From assembly GCA_963796915.1 (NCBI GenBank), contig CAWCNI010000004.1:2418001-2482000 (forward strand): a stretch of 64,000 nt of DNA. The letters run 5' to 3'. Position numbers and translations under genes: made by a program. Below are positions 18,958 to 26,695 of the stretch, piece after piece (positions within the stretch are counted from its first letter, which is position 1; each line of letters opens with the position of its first letter). This DNA comes from JAENWD01 sp963796915. Lineage in GTDB: Bacteria > Acidobacteriota > Vicinamibacteria > Vicinamibacterales > JAENWD01. The notes below the pieces were generated by a model. It ran no database searches. It was given only the letters and a program-made list of their open reading frames with translations, and was not told the DNA's origin.

Positions 18958-20442
18958 CTAGGTCTTGTCGGGAACCTCGAACCCCTTCCGGTATTCGCGC
19001 GTCAGCAGCTTGTCGGCTTCCGGATCGTTCCTGAACTTCTCGGCCTCTCCGTCGAACAGGAGCGATCGCTTGGTCTGGTACGAGATGTTCGCCAGATGAG
19101 GGAGCGCCGAGGACAGGTGCCCCTCGAGAATGTCGCACGTCAGGATCTTCGGGTCGCCGGCGCGCAGCGCGTCCACCCAGTTCTGGTAGTGCGCCGACTC
19201 GATGCTCGTCAGGACGTTCGGATCGCTGCCGCCGGTCTGCGTGGACGGCGTGTCCGCGCCCTGGCCCTTCTCGTCCTTCGGGCCGTGATACGACTGCCAC
19301 TTCCGGCCGTCGCCGTCGATCCACAGCCAGCCCTCGGAGCCGTAGAACAGGTTGCCGATCTTGACCGAGCCTTCCTCGTTGGTGCCCTCGCCGCGCGTGC
19401 CGAACTCGAGGATCGTGCCGTCGGCGTACTCGAAGGCGGAGGTGTGCAGGTCGGGCGTCTCCTGTGACGCGGGCGGGCCGAAGTAGCCGCCGGTCGCGAT
19501 CACGCGCACGGGGTGTTCGTTCTTGGCCAGTCCCCAGCGCGCGATGTCGAACTGATGCGGGCCCTGGTTGCCGGTGTCGCCGTTGCCGTAGTCCCAGTGC
19601 CAGTGCCAGTTGTAGTGGAAGCGGTTGCGATTGAACTCGCGCTTCGGCGCGGGGCCGAGCCAGAGGTCGTAGTCCACCTTGGCGAGATAGGCCGCGTCGT
19701 ACGTCGGCTCGAAGGCCGTGGACTCGACGTTCAGCTTGTACCTCTCACCGGGCTGCATCGGGCCGTCCGGATACTTGCCGATGCCGGCGCGCCGCTTGAA
19801 GCAGAGGCCGCGCGCCATGTAGACCTTGCCGATGCCGCCGTCCTGCAGAAACTTGATCGCCTGGATCACGGCCGGGCGGCTCCGGTTCATCGTCCCGACC
19901 TGCACGATCTTGTTGTACTTCCGCGCGGCCTCCACCATCTTCCGGCCTTCCCACACCGTGTGGCACGCGGGCTTCTCGACGTAGACGTGCTTGCCGGCCT
20001 GGATGCCCCAGATCGTGGCGAGGGCGTGCCAGTGGTTGGGCACGGCGATCATCACGCCGTCGATGTCCTTGTCGTCGAACACGCGACGCAGATCCTGCGC
20101 GTAGCCTGGCTTGAAGGTCGGGACGTCGCTCAGCTGCTTGTCGTGAATGCGCATCTGGCCGACGTTCTCGTCGATGTCGCAGATGGTCTTGATCTCGACG
20201 TTCGGCAGCCGGGCGAACCCGCGCTTGAGGGCGTTGCCCTGGCCGCGGACGCCGATGCTGGCGAGCACGACGCGGTCGTTGGCGCCGATGATCCGCGAGC
20301 TGACGGCGGGGGCCGACGCCGCCGCTGCCGTGGGAGGCGCGGCCAGGTCGCGGCCGACGACGAGGGCGGCTGCGGCGGCGCCGCCAAGGCGGGCGCCAAA
20401 ATCGCGGCGCGAGATTTCGTTGCGATCGTCAGGTCTGGACAC
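18958..20442 (-). CDS. Tat-exported Gfo/Idh/MocA-family oxidoreductase
   Basis: The 494-residue product has a Tat signal with the twin-arginine motif ISRRDFGARLGGAAAAALVVG. A Rossmann domain (VVLASIGVRGQGNALKRGF and CDIDENVGQMR), the EKP active-site motif (HVYVEKPACHTVWEG) and a C-terminal substrate domain follow. GTG at 20442 was chosen because GGAGG precedes it by five bases and it puts the Tat motif near the N-terminus; the longer frame begins 87 bases earlier. Family members oxidise or rearrange sugars with a tightly held NAD(P). It follows a GMC oxidoreductase on the same strand, and both diverge from a myo-inositol oxygenase homologue, pointing to sugar or inositol metabolism. Confidence 0.88.
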   Translation of the reverse strand: MSRPDDRNEISRRDFGARLGGAAAAALVVGRDLAAPPTAAAASAPAVSSRIIGANDRVVLASIGVRGQGNALKRGFARLPNVEIKTICDIDENVGQMRIHDKQLSDVPTFKPGYAQDLRRVFDDKDIDGVMIAVPNHWHALATIWGIQAGKHVYVEKPACHTVWEGRKMVEAARKYNKIVQVGTMNRSRPAVIQAIKFLQDGGIGKVYMARGLCFKRRAGIGKYPDGPMQPGERYKLNVESTAFEPTYDAAYLAKVDYDLWLGPAPKREFNRNRFHYNWHWHWDYGNGDTGNQGPHQFDIARWGLAKNEHPVRVIATGGYFGPPASQETPDLHTSAFEYADGTILEFGTRGEGTNEEGSVKIGNLFYGSEGWLWIDGDGRKWQSYHGPKDEKGQGADTPSTQTGGSDPNVLTSIESAHYQNWVDALRAGDPKILTCDILEGHLSSALPHLANISYQTKRSLLFDGEAEKFRNDPEADKLLTREYRKGFEVPDKT

Positions 20443-20596
20443 CAGTGCCTCCGCTCCCCGGCCGATCGGCACGATCGGCGGCGTTCTTACAACCCTAAGG
20501 GCGCTCGCGCCCTGTTCGTCCTTCGACACGCTCAGGCCGAACGGCTTCCTAGTGGTATTACCAGTTCTTCGGGCAGTCTATCAGAACTTCCGCCGC

Positions 20597-22294
20597 TCAG
20601 ATGTTCCCTTTTCGCATCTCTTCCATCAGGTGATCGGTCGCGCGGACTGTCAGCGCCATGATGGTGAGCGTCGGGTTCTGGCAGGCGATCGACACGAAGG
20701 ACGAGCCGTCCATCACGAACAGGTTGTCGATGTCGTGCGTCTGGCAGAAGCCGTTCAGCACGGACGACTTCGGATCGGCGCCCATGCGCGCGATGCCGAC
20801 CTCGTGAATGCCCCAGCCCGGCACCGGGTTCGGACGGTTGAACGACTGGACGTACTTCGCGCCCGACGCCTCGAGCATCTCGGCCGCCGTCGCCGCCATG
20901 TCCTTCATCATCGCGAACTCGTTCTCGCCGAACGCCATCGTCACCTTCAACACGGGGATGCCGAACTTGTCGACGGTCCCGCCGGGATCGATCTCGACGA
21001 AGTTCTCTTTCCGTCCGAGCGTCTCGCCGAAGCCGCCGAGATAGACGCCGCCCATCGGCGTCATCAGCGCCTTCTTGTACCCGGCGCCGTAGCCTGGCGC
21101 GTCGAAGTTGAACCGGCTGCCGCCGCCACCCTGGAAGCCGTAGCCGCGGATGAAGTCTTTCTGTTGCGGGCTCGTCAGCGTGTTGCGGAAGCGAATGCCG
21201 TAAATGCCATTGGGCCGGTTCGGCCCGCCTTCACTCGGCTTGTCGGGCGCCATGTCCGAATACATCCCGAAGGCGCCTGCCACCGCGTGATGGTCCATCA
21301 GGTAATGCCCGAGCGCGCCGCTGGAGTTCGCGAGGCCGTTGGCAGACTGCTGGTTCGCCGAGTTGAAGAGGATCCGGACAGACTCGAGCGCCTGCGCGCA
21401 CAGGACCACCGCGCGCGCGTGGACTTCTTTGGTCTCGTGCGTGTTCCGATCGACGTACATCACGCCGGTGGCCTTGCCGCTCGACGGGTCCGTCAGCACC
21501 TTCCACGCCATCGCGTTGGGGATGAGCGTGCAGTGCCCGCTCTTGAGCGCGTCGGCGACTGTCGTGAACGCCGAGTTGAAATACGAGTGTGTGACGCAGC
21601 CGCGCTCGCAGGGGCCGCAGTAGTGACACGCGCTGCGGCCGTTGATCGGCTTGGTCAGGTTCGCGGTCCGTCCGATCGTGATCGTGCGCCCGAGCTTCGC
21701 CTTGACGCGCGTGCTCAATCGCGTCTCCGCGCACGTCATCGCCATCGCCGGCTGGAACCTGCCGTCGGGCAGTTCCGCCACGCCTTCGGCCTGCCCCGAG
21801 ATCCCGACGTACTCCTCGACGATGTCGTAGTAGGGCGCGAGGTCGGCGTAGCTGATCGGCCAGTCCTCGCCGAAGCCGTCGTGCGACTTCGCCTTGAAGT
21901 CCAGATCGCTGAGCCGATAGCTCTGACGGCCCCAGACGTTGGTGCGGCCGCCGATGACACGCAGCCGGCCCTGCCAGCTGAATGGCTTATCGGTGGCCGT
22001 CGTGTACGGTTCCTCGAGGTCGTTGGCAAACCAGTGCGCGTTGTATTCCATGCACGCATAGCAGTCCTTCTGGACTGGCCGCGTGCGGCGCATCAGCTCG
22101 TCGGCCTTGTCGCGATACTTCAGATCCCAGGCCGGCTTGTGCTCGCTGAAGTCGGCGTCGCCGTGCGGCTTGCCGCAATCGAGGAGAGCGACGCGGACGC
22201 CCGCCTCCGAGAGCCGCTTGGCGGCCCAGCCGCCGGACGCTCCGGAGCCCACGACAATCACATCGAACTTGCGCGAATCAGACGCCTGCGGCAC
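20597..22294 (-). CDS. GMC-family FAD-dependent oxidoreductase
   Basis: The 565-residue flavoprotein begins KFDVIVVGSGASGGWAAKRLSEAGVRVALLDCG, the FAD-binding GxGxxG fold. It has the GMC C-terminal domain with GWGIHEVGIARMG and the final DGSSFVSIACQNPTLTIMALTVRATDHL. A Cys-rich stretch HYCGPCERGC near residue 230 occurs in bacterial sugar-oxidising members. The GTG start has AGGAGAG upstream. No Tat or Sec signal is visible on the chosen start, although partners in this group often ride out with a Tat subunit. The gene lies 154 bases upstream of the Gfo/Idh gene on the same strand and is divergent from the myo-inositol oxygenase homologue. Confidence 0.9.
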   Translation of the reverse strand: MPQASDSRKFDVIVVGSGASGGWAAKRLSEAGVRVALLDCGKPHGDADFSEHKPAWDLKYRDKADELMRRTRPVQKDCYACMEYNAHWFANDLEEPYTTATDKPFSWQGRLRVIGGRTNVWGRQSYRLSDLDFKAKSHDGFGEDWPISYADLAPYYDIVEEYVGISGQAEGVAELPDGRFQPAMAMTCAETRLSTRVKAKLGRTITIGRTANLTKPINGRSACHYCGPCERGCVTHSYFNSAFTTVADALKSGHCTLIPNAMAWKVLTDPSSGKATGVMYVDRNTHETKEVHARAVVLCAQALESVRILFNSANQQSANGLANSSGALGHYLMDHHAVAGAFGMYSDMAPDKPSEGGPNRPNGIYGIRFRNTLTSPQQKDFIRGYGFQGGGGSRFNFDAPGYGAGYKKALMTPMGGVYLGGFGETLGRKENFVEIDPGGTVDKFGIPVLKVTMAFGENEFAMMKDMAATAAEMLEASGAKYVQSFNRPNPVPGWGIHEVGIARMGADPKSSVLNGFCQTHDIDNLFVMDGSSFVSIACQNPTLTIMALTVRATDHLMEEMRKGNI

Positions 22295-22411
22295 GTGGTC
22301 TCTCCTCTTTCGTAGCGGCGACAATTTTAGGCGGACGCGGGGCACGGGTCCACGGGTTCGTGGGTTCCACAGGTGAACGTTGGCCTATTTCACTGTCCAG
22401 CAATCGTTTAC

Positions 22412-22439
22412 TTGAGTTACAGGATTTGTTACATATAGA
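22412..22439 (+). promoter_or_regulatory. Candidate sigma-70 promoter of the myo-inositol oxygenase gene
   Basis: TTGAGT (22412-22417) and TATAGA (22434-22439) are separated by 16 bases in an AT-rich island within the 190-base divergent region between the GMC gene and the oxygenase gene. The predicted transcript would start near 22446, about 40 bases before the ATG, and includes the AGGAG ribosome site at 22473. The call is from sequence only. Confidence 0.5.
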
Positions 22440-22484
22440 GTACATCCGGGCGGCGGCGTGTTTTCCGCTGTCAGGAGTCCGTGC

Positions 22485-23291
22485 ATGTCATCAACACAGC
22501 CCGCCGCCGGTCTGGGGAAACCGGCAGACGAGTTCCGCAACTTCGACGCCGAAGCCCGCGACACCGTCAAGCAGTTCTACCGCCTGAATCACCGCCATCA
22601 GACACTCGAGTTCGTCCTCGCGAAGAAGACGCAGTACCTGACCCTCGATCGCGCGCGGATGCACGTGTGGGAAGCCCTCGAGTTTCTCGACACGCTCGTC
22701 GACGACAGCGATCCCGACGTGGACTTCACCCAGATCGAGCACGCGCTGCAGACTGCCGAGGCCGTGCGTCGTGCCGGTCAGCCGCCATGGCTCGTCGTCA
22801 CCGGACTGATTCACGATCTGGGCAAGCTCCTCTGTCACTTCGGCGAACCGCAGTGGGCGGTAGTTGGGGATACGTTCCCTGTCGGCTGCCAGTTCTCGGA
22901 TCGCTGCGTCTACCCGGAGTACTTCGACCTGAACCCCGACCGCGCGAATCCCGTGCTGTCCTCGCGCCTCGGCATCTATCAGGAGCACGCGGGCCTCGAC
23001 GCCGTCCACATGTCCTGGGGACACGACGAGTACATCTACCACGTCGTCAAGCGCCACCTGCCGATCGAGGCGCTCTACGCGCTGCGGTATCACTCGTTTT
23101 ATCCGTGGCACAAGGAAGGCGCCTACGAGTACCTGACCAACGATCAGGATCGAGAGATGCTGAAATGGGTCCGCGCGTTCAACAGGTACAACCTGTACTC
23201 AAAGGGCGACGGCAGACCGGACGTCAAGGCACTGCGTCCCTACTACGAGGATCTGATCGCGCAGTACTTCCCGGAGCCGCTTTCGTTCTAG
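22485..23291 (+). CDS. Myo-inositol oxygenase (MIOX) family protein with an Asp-to-Asn metal-ligand change
   Basis: The 268-residue protein aligns along its length with eukaryote-type MIOX, the di-iron enzyme that cleaves myo-inositol to D-glucuronate. Conserved blocks are QIEHALQTAEAVRR, LIHDLGKLL, FGEPQWAVVGDTFPVGC, MSWGHDEYIYHVVK and RYHSFYPWHKEGAYEYL. They supply the iron ligands His86, His110, Asp111, His180 and His203. The last ligand (Asp253 of the human enzyme, in FDLYTK) is Asn236 here (RYNLYSK; codon AAC at 23190). Substrate-contact residues such as the Lys of YSK are kept. The ATG has AGGAG seven bases upstream. Activity is therefore uncertain. It diverges from two sugar oxidoreductase genes. 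Confidence 0.9.
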   Translation: MSSTQPAAGLGKPADEFRNFDAEARDTVKQFYRLNHRHQTLEFVLAKKTQYLTLDRARMHVWEALEFLDTLVDDSDPDVDFTQIEHALQTAEAVRRAGQPPWLVVTGLIHDLGKLLCHFGEPQWAVVGDTFPVGCQFSDRCVYPEYFDLNPDRANPVLSSRLGIYQEHAGLDAVHMSWGHDEYIYHVVKRHLPIEALYALRYHSFYPWHKEGAYEYLTNDQDREMLKWVRAFNRYNLYSKGDGRPDVKALRPYYEDLIAQYFPEPLSF

Positions 23292-23665
23292 CGCACTCCG
23301 AAAGTGAAAGTGCTGGAGTGCAACAGTGCCGCGGTGCGGCCGTGCGGTGCCGAAGGGCTGGAGTGCCGCCGTGCGGCAGTGCGGTGCCGAAGGCCTGGAG
23401 TGCCGCCGTGCGGCAGTGCGGTGCCGAGTGCTGACGTGCTCAGATGCGGGCCGGCGAGTGTTCTCGGTAGGGCCAATCTTTAGATTGGCCACCGACCGCC
23501 GCTGGCCGATCTGAAGATCGGCCCTACCGGGGACGGCACTTGCCTTCCGGACTGCAGCACCGCAGGACGTCAGCACTTCCGCATCGCACTGCCGCACGTG
23601 AGCACTCCAGCACCTCAGCACGCACCTCCGCACGTCAGCACCCCTGCACCCCAGCACTTACAAGC
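23292..23665. repeat. Low-complexity GTGC-rich inverted repeat region
   Basis: The gene-free interval after the oxygenase gene is made of short degenerate units. The left arm (about 23300-23460) repeats GTGCTGGAGTGC-like and GTGCGGCAGTGCGGTGCCGA-like words, two of them in a 37-base tandem. The right arm (about 23545-23660) carries the same words in reverse complement (GCACTCCAGCAC, CCGCACGTCAGCAC). Between the arms sits a pair of REP-like palindromes. No gene is seen here. Confidence 0.7.
23466..23528. repeat. Pair of head-to-head REP-like palindromes
   Basis: Two 25-base elements (23466-23490 and 23504-23528) face each other across 13 bases. Each has an asymmetric GGTAGG foot and a palindrome around AATCTTTAGATT or GATCTGAAGATC flanked by GGCC. 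The same element recurs at 27810-28218 and inside ligD at 44515-44539. The layout resembles the paired REP units (BIMEs) of other bacteria. Confidence 0.8.
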
Positions 23666-23767
23666 GCTTCTCCGTCCCCGTCCCGCCCCCTGTGTGCTAT
23701 AAACGTCGCCAAATAGTGGCGAGGCATTTTCCTCCGCTCGCGTTCATTTCTCCCTTCGCTCCCGAGG

Positions 23768-24931
23768 GTGCCGGTGTCCGAGTTCGAACGTCCGCGTGCT
23801 GTGGTTCCTCCTGTCTTTGTTCAGTCCCCGCGTCCCGACATCATTGCGACAGACGACGAGCTCGACTCGTCGTTCGAGGGCGACAGTCCGTTTCCGCGTG
23901 AAGGGCTGCCGCCGGGATTCCGCATGCGCCACGACTCCCACTACGTGGACCAGCTGACGAGCCGCAGCGTCGCGCCGCAGGTGCGGCTCGTGCCGCTGCG
24001 CGACGTCGACAGTGCCCGCGCCGCGGAGGCGCGTGACATCGAGCCGCTCGCGCGCTCGATTCGGCGGGTCGGCGTCCTGCAGCCCGTGCTCGTGCGGCCG
24101 CGCGCCGGGCGCTTCGAGCTGATCTCCGGCGCGCGACGCCTGGCCGCCGCTGCCGCGGCCGGCCTCACCGAAATCCCCTGCATCGTCCATCAGGTGGACG
24201 ACGCCAGGGCGCTGGCGCTGGCAGAGGCCGACACCGTGAGACCGCCGGCGACGCAGCCGCCGGCAGAACGTGCGGCAGCGAACCTCGCGACAGCGGCGCT
24301 GGCGGAACTGACACACAGCTTCGACGCGATCGGATCGTGCCTGCACCTGCTCGGCGCGCGGGACGTGGCGCTGAGAGATCGCGTCGCGCTCGATCTCATT
24401 CGGACAGAGGTCTTTCGCGCCGGCCGCCTCGTGCAGTGCCTGCGCGTCGTGTCCCAGGATCCGCCAGTGTCCGCCGTGCCGGTGTCGCTGACGCGGGCCG
24501 TCGAGCAGGTCCTGGAGTCGTTCGCGCCCGAGTGCCGGCTGTCCGGCGTGCAGGTCGACGTCGAGACCAGCGACAGCGCGCGCCAGGTGCGAGTCGATCC
24601 CGACCTGCTGTCGCTCGCGGTGACCGGCGCCTTTGGCGGCATGCTCGCGCTCGTGCAGCAGGCTCGCCAGCCGTCACTGCTGGTCCGCGTCGCGTCCTCG
24701 TCGTCAGGGTCGTCGGTGATGCTGGAGATCGCGCAGCCGCACGTGTCGCCTCCAGCGTGGGAGGCCGGGCGGTTCTTCGACATGGACTGGACGGACAGGC
24801 CGGGCGGCTACCAGGCCGCCGCGGAGCTGGCGGCGGCACGGCGCATCGCCGAGCTCCATCACGGAGGCGTCGAACTGGTAGCGGGCGAGGGCGGCGGCTG
24901 CCGCCTGGTGCTCCTGCTGCCCACAGTCTGA
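23768..24931 (+). CDS. ParB N-terminal-domain protein fused to a degenerate histidine-kinase-like module
   Basis: The 387-residue protein starts at GTG (a second GTG at 23774 has better spacing from GAGGG). Residues about 65-140 form a ParB/Srx-type nuclease domain (VRLVPLRDVDSA, IEPLARSIRRVGVLQPVLVRPRAGRFELISGARRLAAAAAAGLTEIPCIV). After a short linker come a HisKA-like helix pair (ALAELTHSFDAIGSCLHLL) and a HATPase-like fold ending GGYQAAAELAAARRIAELHHGGVELVAGEGGGCRLVLLLP. The phospho-acceptor block keeps a His but lacks the usual HE pair, and the ATP-lid glycines are reduced. It is probably a regulatory protein, since no chromosome-partition genes (parA, gidB) are near. Confidence 0.75.
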   Translation: MPVSEFERPRAVVPPVFVQSPRPDIIATDDELDSSFEGDSPFPREGLPPGFRMRHDSHYVDQLTSRSVAPQVRLVPLRDVDSARAAEARDIEPLARSIRRVGVLQPVLVRPRAGRFELISGARRLAAAAAAGLTEIPCIVHQVDDARALALAEADTVRPPATQPPAERAAANLATAALAELTHSFDAIGSCLHLLGARDVALRDRVALDLIRTEVFRAGRLVQCLRVVSQDPPVSAVPVSLTRAVEQVLESFAPECRLSGVQVDVETSDSARQVRVDPDLLSLAVTGAFGGMLALVQQARQPSLLVRVASSSSGSSVMLEIAQPHVSPPAWEAGRFFDMDWTDRPGGYQAAAELAAARRIAELHHGGVELVAGEGGGCRLVLLLPTV

Positions 24932-25000
24932 TCGCGCGCAGGGCTCGCGGGTTTCCTGCAGGAGAGGGCACGACCGCTGTCGCGCCGCTCGGAGGCGTGG

Positions 25001-25903
25001 ATGCGCATCAACGACGCGCACTGTCATTTCTTCTCACGCCGCTTCTTCGAAGTGCTGGGACGTGACGACCCGAAGGGCCGCTTCGCCGCGAATCCGGCCG
25101 AGTCCATCTGCAACACGCTCGGCTGGGATCCGCCCGGCGACAACACCCAGCTGGCGGATCGCTGGGTGACGGCGCTCGACGCGTCGGGCGTCTCCCGCGC
25201 GGTCGTGATCGGCAGCGTCCCGGGTGAAGAAGACAGCGTCGCCGCGGCGATCGGCCGCGCGCCCGATCGCCTCGTCGGCTATTTCATGGTCAACCCGCTC
25301 GCCGACGATGCGCCGGCGCGCGTCGAGCGCGGGCTGGGGGCGCTCGGCCTGAGGGGCGTGTGCCTGTTCCCGGCGATGCACCGCTACCAGCTGGAGGACC
25401 CGCGCTCGCTGGCGGTCATCGCGCGCGTGGCGTCGTATCCAGGCGCCGTGCTCTTCGTGCATTGCGGCGCGCTGACCGTCGGCGTCCGCAAGCGGCTGGG
25501 TTTGCGGAGCCGTTTCGACGTGCGGTTCGGCAACCCGCTCGACGTGCACCACATCGCCAGCGAATATCCGGAGATGCCGATCGTGATCCCGCATTTCGGC
25601 GCCGGCCTGCTGCGCGAGGCGCTCATGCTCGCGGACCTGTGCCCGAACGTCCATCTCGACACGTCGAGCTCGAATCACTGGGTCGCCTACCACCCCGGCC
25701 TGACCTTGAACGCCGTGTTCCGTCAGGCCCTCGATCTGCTGGGACCCACACGCTTGCTGTTTGGGACGGACTCGTCGTTCTTCCCGCGCGGCTGGAACCG
25801 GCCCGTGCTCGACACGCAGACAGAGATCCTCGAGGCGCTCAACGTGCCCGCACCTGACCGCGCCCTCATCATGGGCGGCAATTTCGACAGGCTGTTTCAG
25901 TAG
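25001..25903 (+). CDS. Amidohydrolase_2-family (ACMSD-like) metal-dependent hydrolase
   Basis: The 300-residue TIM-barrel protein has the metal-binding start NDAHCHFF, a central VLFVHCG, VIPHFGAGLLREA, and the catalytic-Asp segment LLFGTDSSFFPRG. These are the marks of the amidohydrolase_2 group, which includes aminocarboxymuconate-semialdehyde decarboxylase and related decarboxylases and hydrolases. The substrate is not evident. The ATG follows GGAGG by seven bases. It lies 69 bases after the ParB-like gene on the same strand and is followed by the tRNA-His repeat array. Confidence 0.85.
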   Translation: MRINDAHCHFFSRRFFEVLGRDDPKGRFAANPAESICNTLGWDPPGDNTQLADRWVTALDASGVSRAVVIGSVPGEEDSVAAAIGRAPDRLVGYFMVNPLADDAPARVERGLGALGLRGVCLFPAMHRYQLEDPRSLAVIARVASYPGAVLFVHCGALTVGVRKRLGLRSRFDVRFGNPLDVHHIASEYPEMPIVIPHFGAGLLREALMLADLCPNVHLDTSSSNHWVAYHPGLTLNAVFRQALDLLGPTRLLFGTDSSFFPRGWNRPVLDTQTEILEALNVPAPDRALIMGGNFDRLFQ

Positions 25904-25935
25904 CGGATCGCGGGGCTAGCAAGGGCCTGCAGGGC

Positions 25936-26450
25936 CTGATTCGCCGCAGGCGAAATGGGGTGGGTCACGAGGTGACGGGGTTCGTGCCCGCCGGCGGAAG
26001 CGCAGCGTCCGCCGCGTGCCTGAGGACCGTGAGCCGCCCTGTTTCGCCGCAGGCGAAATGGGCTGGGTCACGAGGTGACGGGGTTCGTGCCCGCTGGCGG
26101 AAGCGCAGCGTCCGCCGCGTGCCTGAGGACCGTGAGCCGCCCTGATTCGCCGCAGGCGAAATGGGCTGGGTCACGAGGTGACGGGGTTCGTGCCCGCTGG
26201 CGGAAGCGCAGCGTCCGCCGCGTGCCTGAGGACCGTGAGCCGCCCTGATTCGCCGCAGGCGAAATGGGCTGGGTCACGAGGTGACGGGGTGCGTGCCCGC
26301 TGGCGGAAGCGCAGCGTCCGCCGCGTGCCTGAGGACCGTCAGCCGCCCTGATTCGCCGCAGGCGAAATGGGCTGGGTCACGAGGTGACGGGGTTCGTGCC
26401 CGCTGGCGGAAGCGCAGCGTCCGCCGCGTGCCTGAGGACCGTGAGCCGCC
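25936..26450 (-). repeat. Five 103-bp tandem repeats downstream of tRNA-His, each with a T-arm-like copy
   Basis: Units start at 25936, 26039, 26142, 26245 and 26348, an exact 103-base period with few substitutions. A sixth, partial unit at 26451 merges into the tRNA itself. Read in tRNA sense, each unit holds GCGGGCACGAACCCCGT, matching the tRNA-His T-arm GCGGGTTCGAACCCCGT with TT changed to CA. Next come a decayed acceptor/CCA segment ending CCCATTTCGCC, the small hairpin TTCGCC-loop-GGCGAA, then CTCAGGCACG and a GGCGGA/TCCGCC hairpin. No protein gene is credible here. Confidence 0.9.
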
Positions 26451-26452
26451 CT

Positions 26453-26469
26453 GTTTCGCCAAAGGCGAA
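26453..26469 (-). terminator. Hairpin directly after tRNA-His
   Basis: A perfect 7-bp stem (TTTCGCC / GGCGAAA, 3-base loop) begins one base after the encoded CCA. It may stop transcription or set the 3' end for processing, although no T-tract follows. Confidence 0.5.
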
Positions 26470-26470
26470 A

Positions 26471-26546
26471 TGGGGTGGGTAACGGGGTTCGAACCCGCGA
26501 CTTCTGGATCCACAATCCAGCGCTCTACCACTGAGCTATACCCACC
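26471..26546 (-). tRNA. tRNA-His (anticodon GTG)
   Basis: The minus strand folds as a full cloverleaf. The acceptor GTGGGTA pairs with TACCCAC, the D-stem is GCTC/GAGC, the anticodon stem CTGGA/TCCAG encloses loop TTGTGGA with anticodon GTG (complement of 26511-26513), and the T-arm is GCGGG-TTCGAAC-CCCGT. The extra G at 26546 can pair with the discriminator C, the identity mark of tRNA-His, and CCA is encoded at 26471-26473. Confidence 0.96.
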
Positions 26547-26565
26547 GCAACGGACGGAACCACTG

Positions 26566-26595
26566 AGTTTAGCATCCCGCCAGGAGAGGCGGCAA
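26566..26595 (-). promoter_or_regulatory. Promoter of tRNA-His
   Basis: On the minus strand TTGCCG (26590-26595) and TAAACT (26566-26571) are 18 bases apart. TG precedes the -10 as in extended -10 promoters, and the -10 lies about 20 bases upstream of the mature tRNA end. It was assigned from sequence only. Confidence 0.55.
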
Positions 26596-26695
26596 GGCGT
26601 CCGCACAGGCGCATGACCTGCGGCGCGTGCCGCCTATACTGCCCCAATGCCCGCCCGTGACCGGTGGTCCAGACAGTACCAAATTCTGGGCCTCG

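Noticed and set aside
23774..24931. Chromosome-partition protein ParB
   Set aside because: Only the N-terminal ParB-like domain is present; the DNA-binding HTH and C-terminal dimer domain are replaced by a kinase-like module and no parA or parS is seen.
25936..26450. CRISPR array
   Set aside because: The 103-base units are contiguous and nearly identical through their whole length, with no unique spacers and no cas genes.
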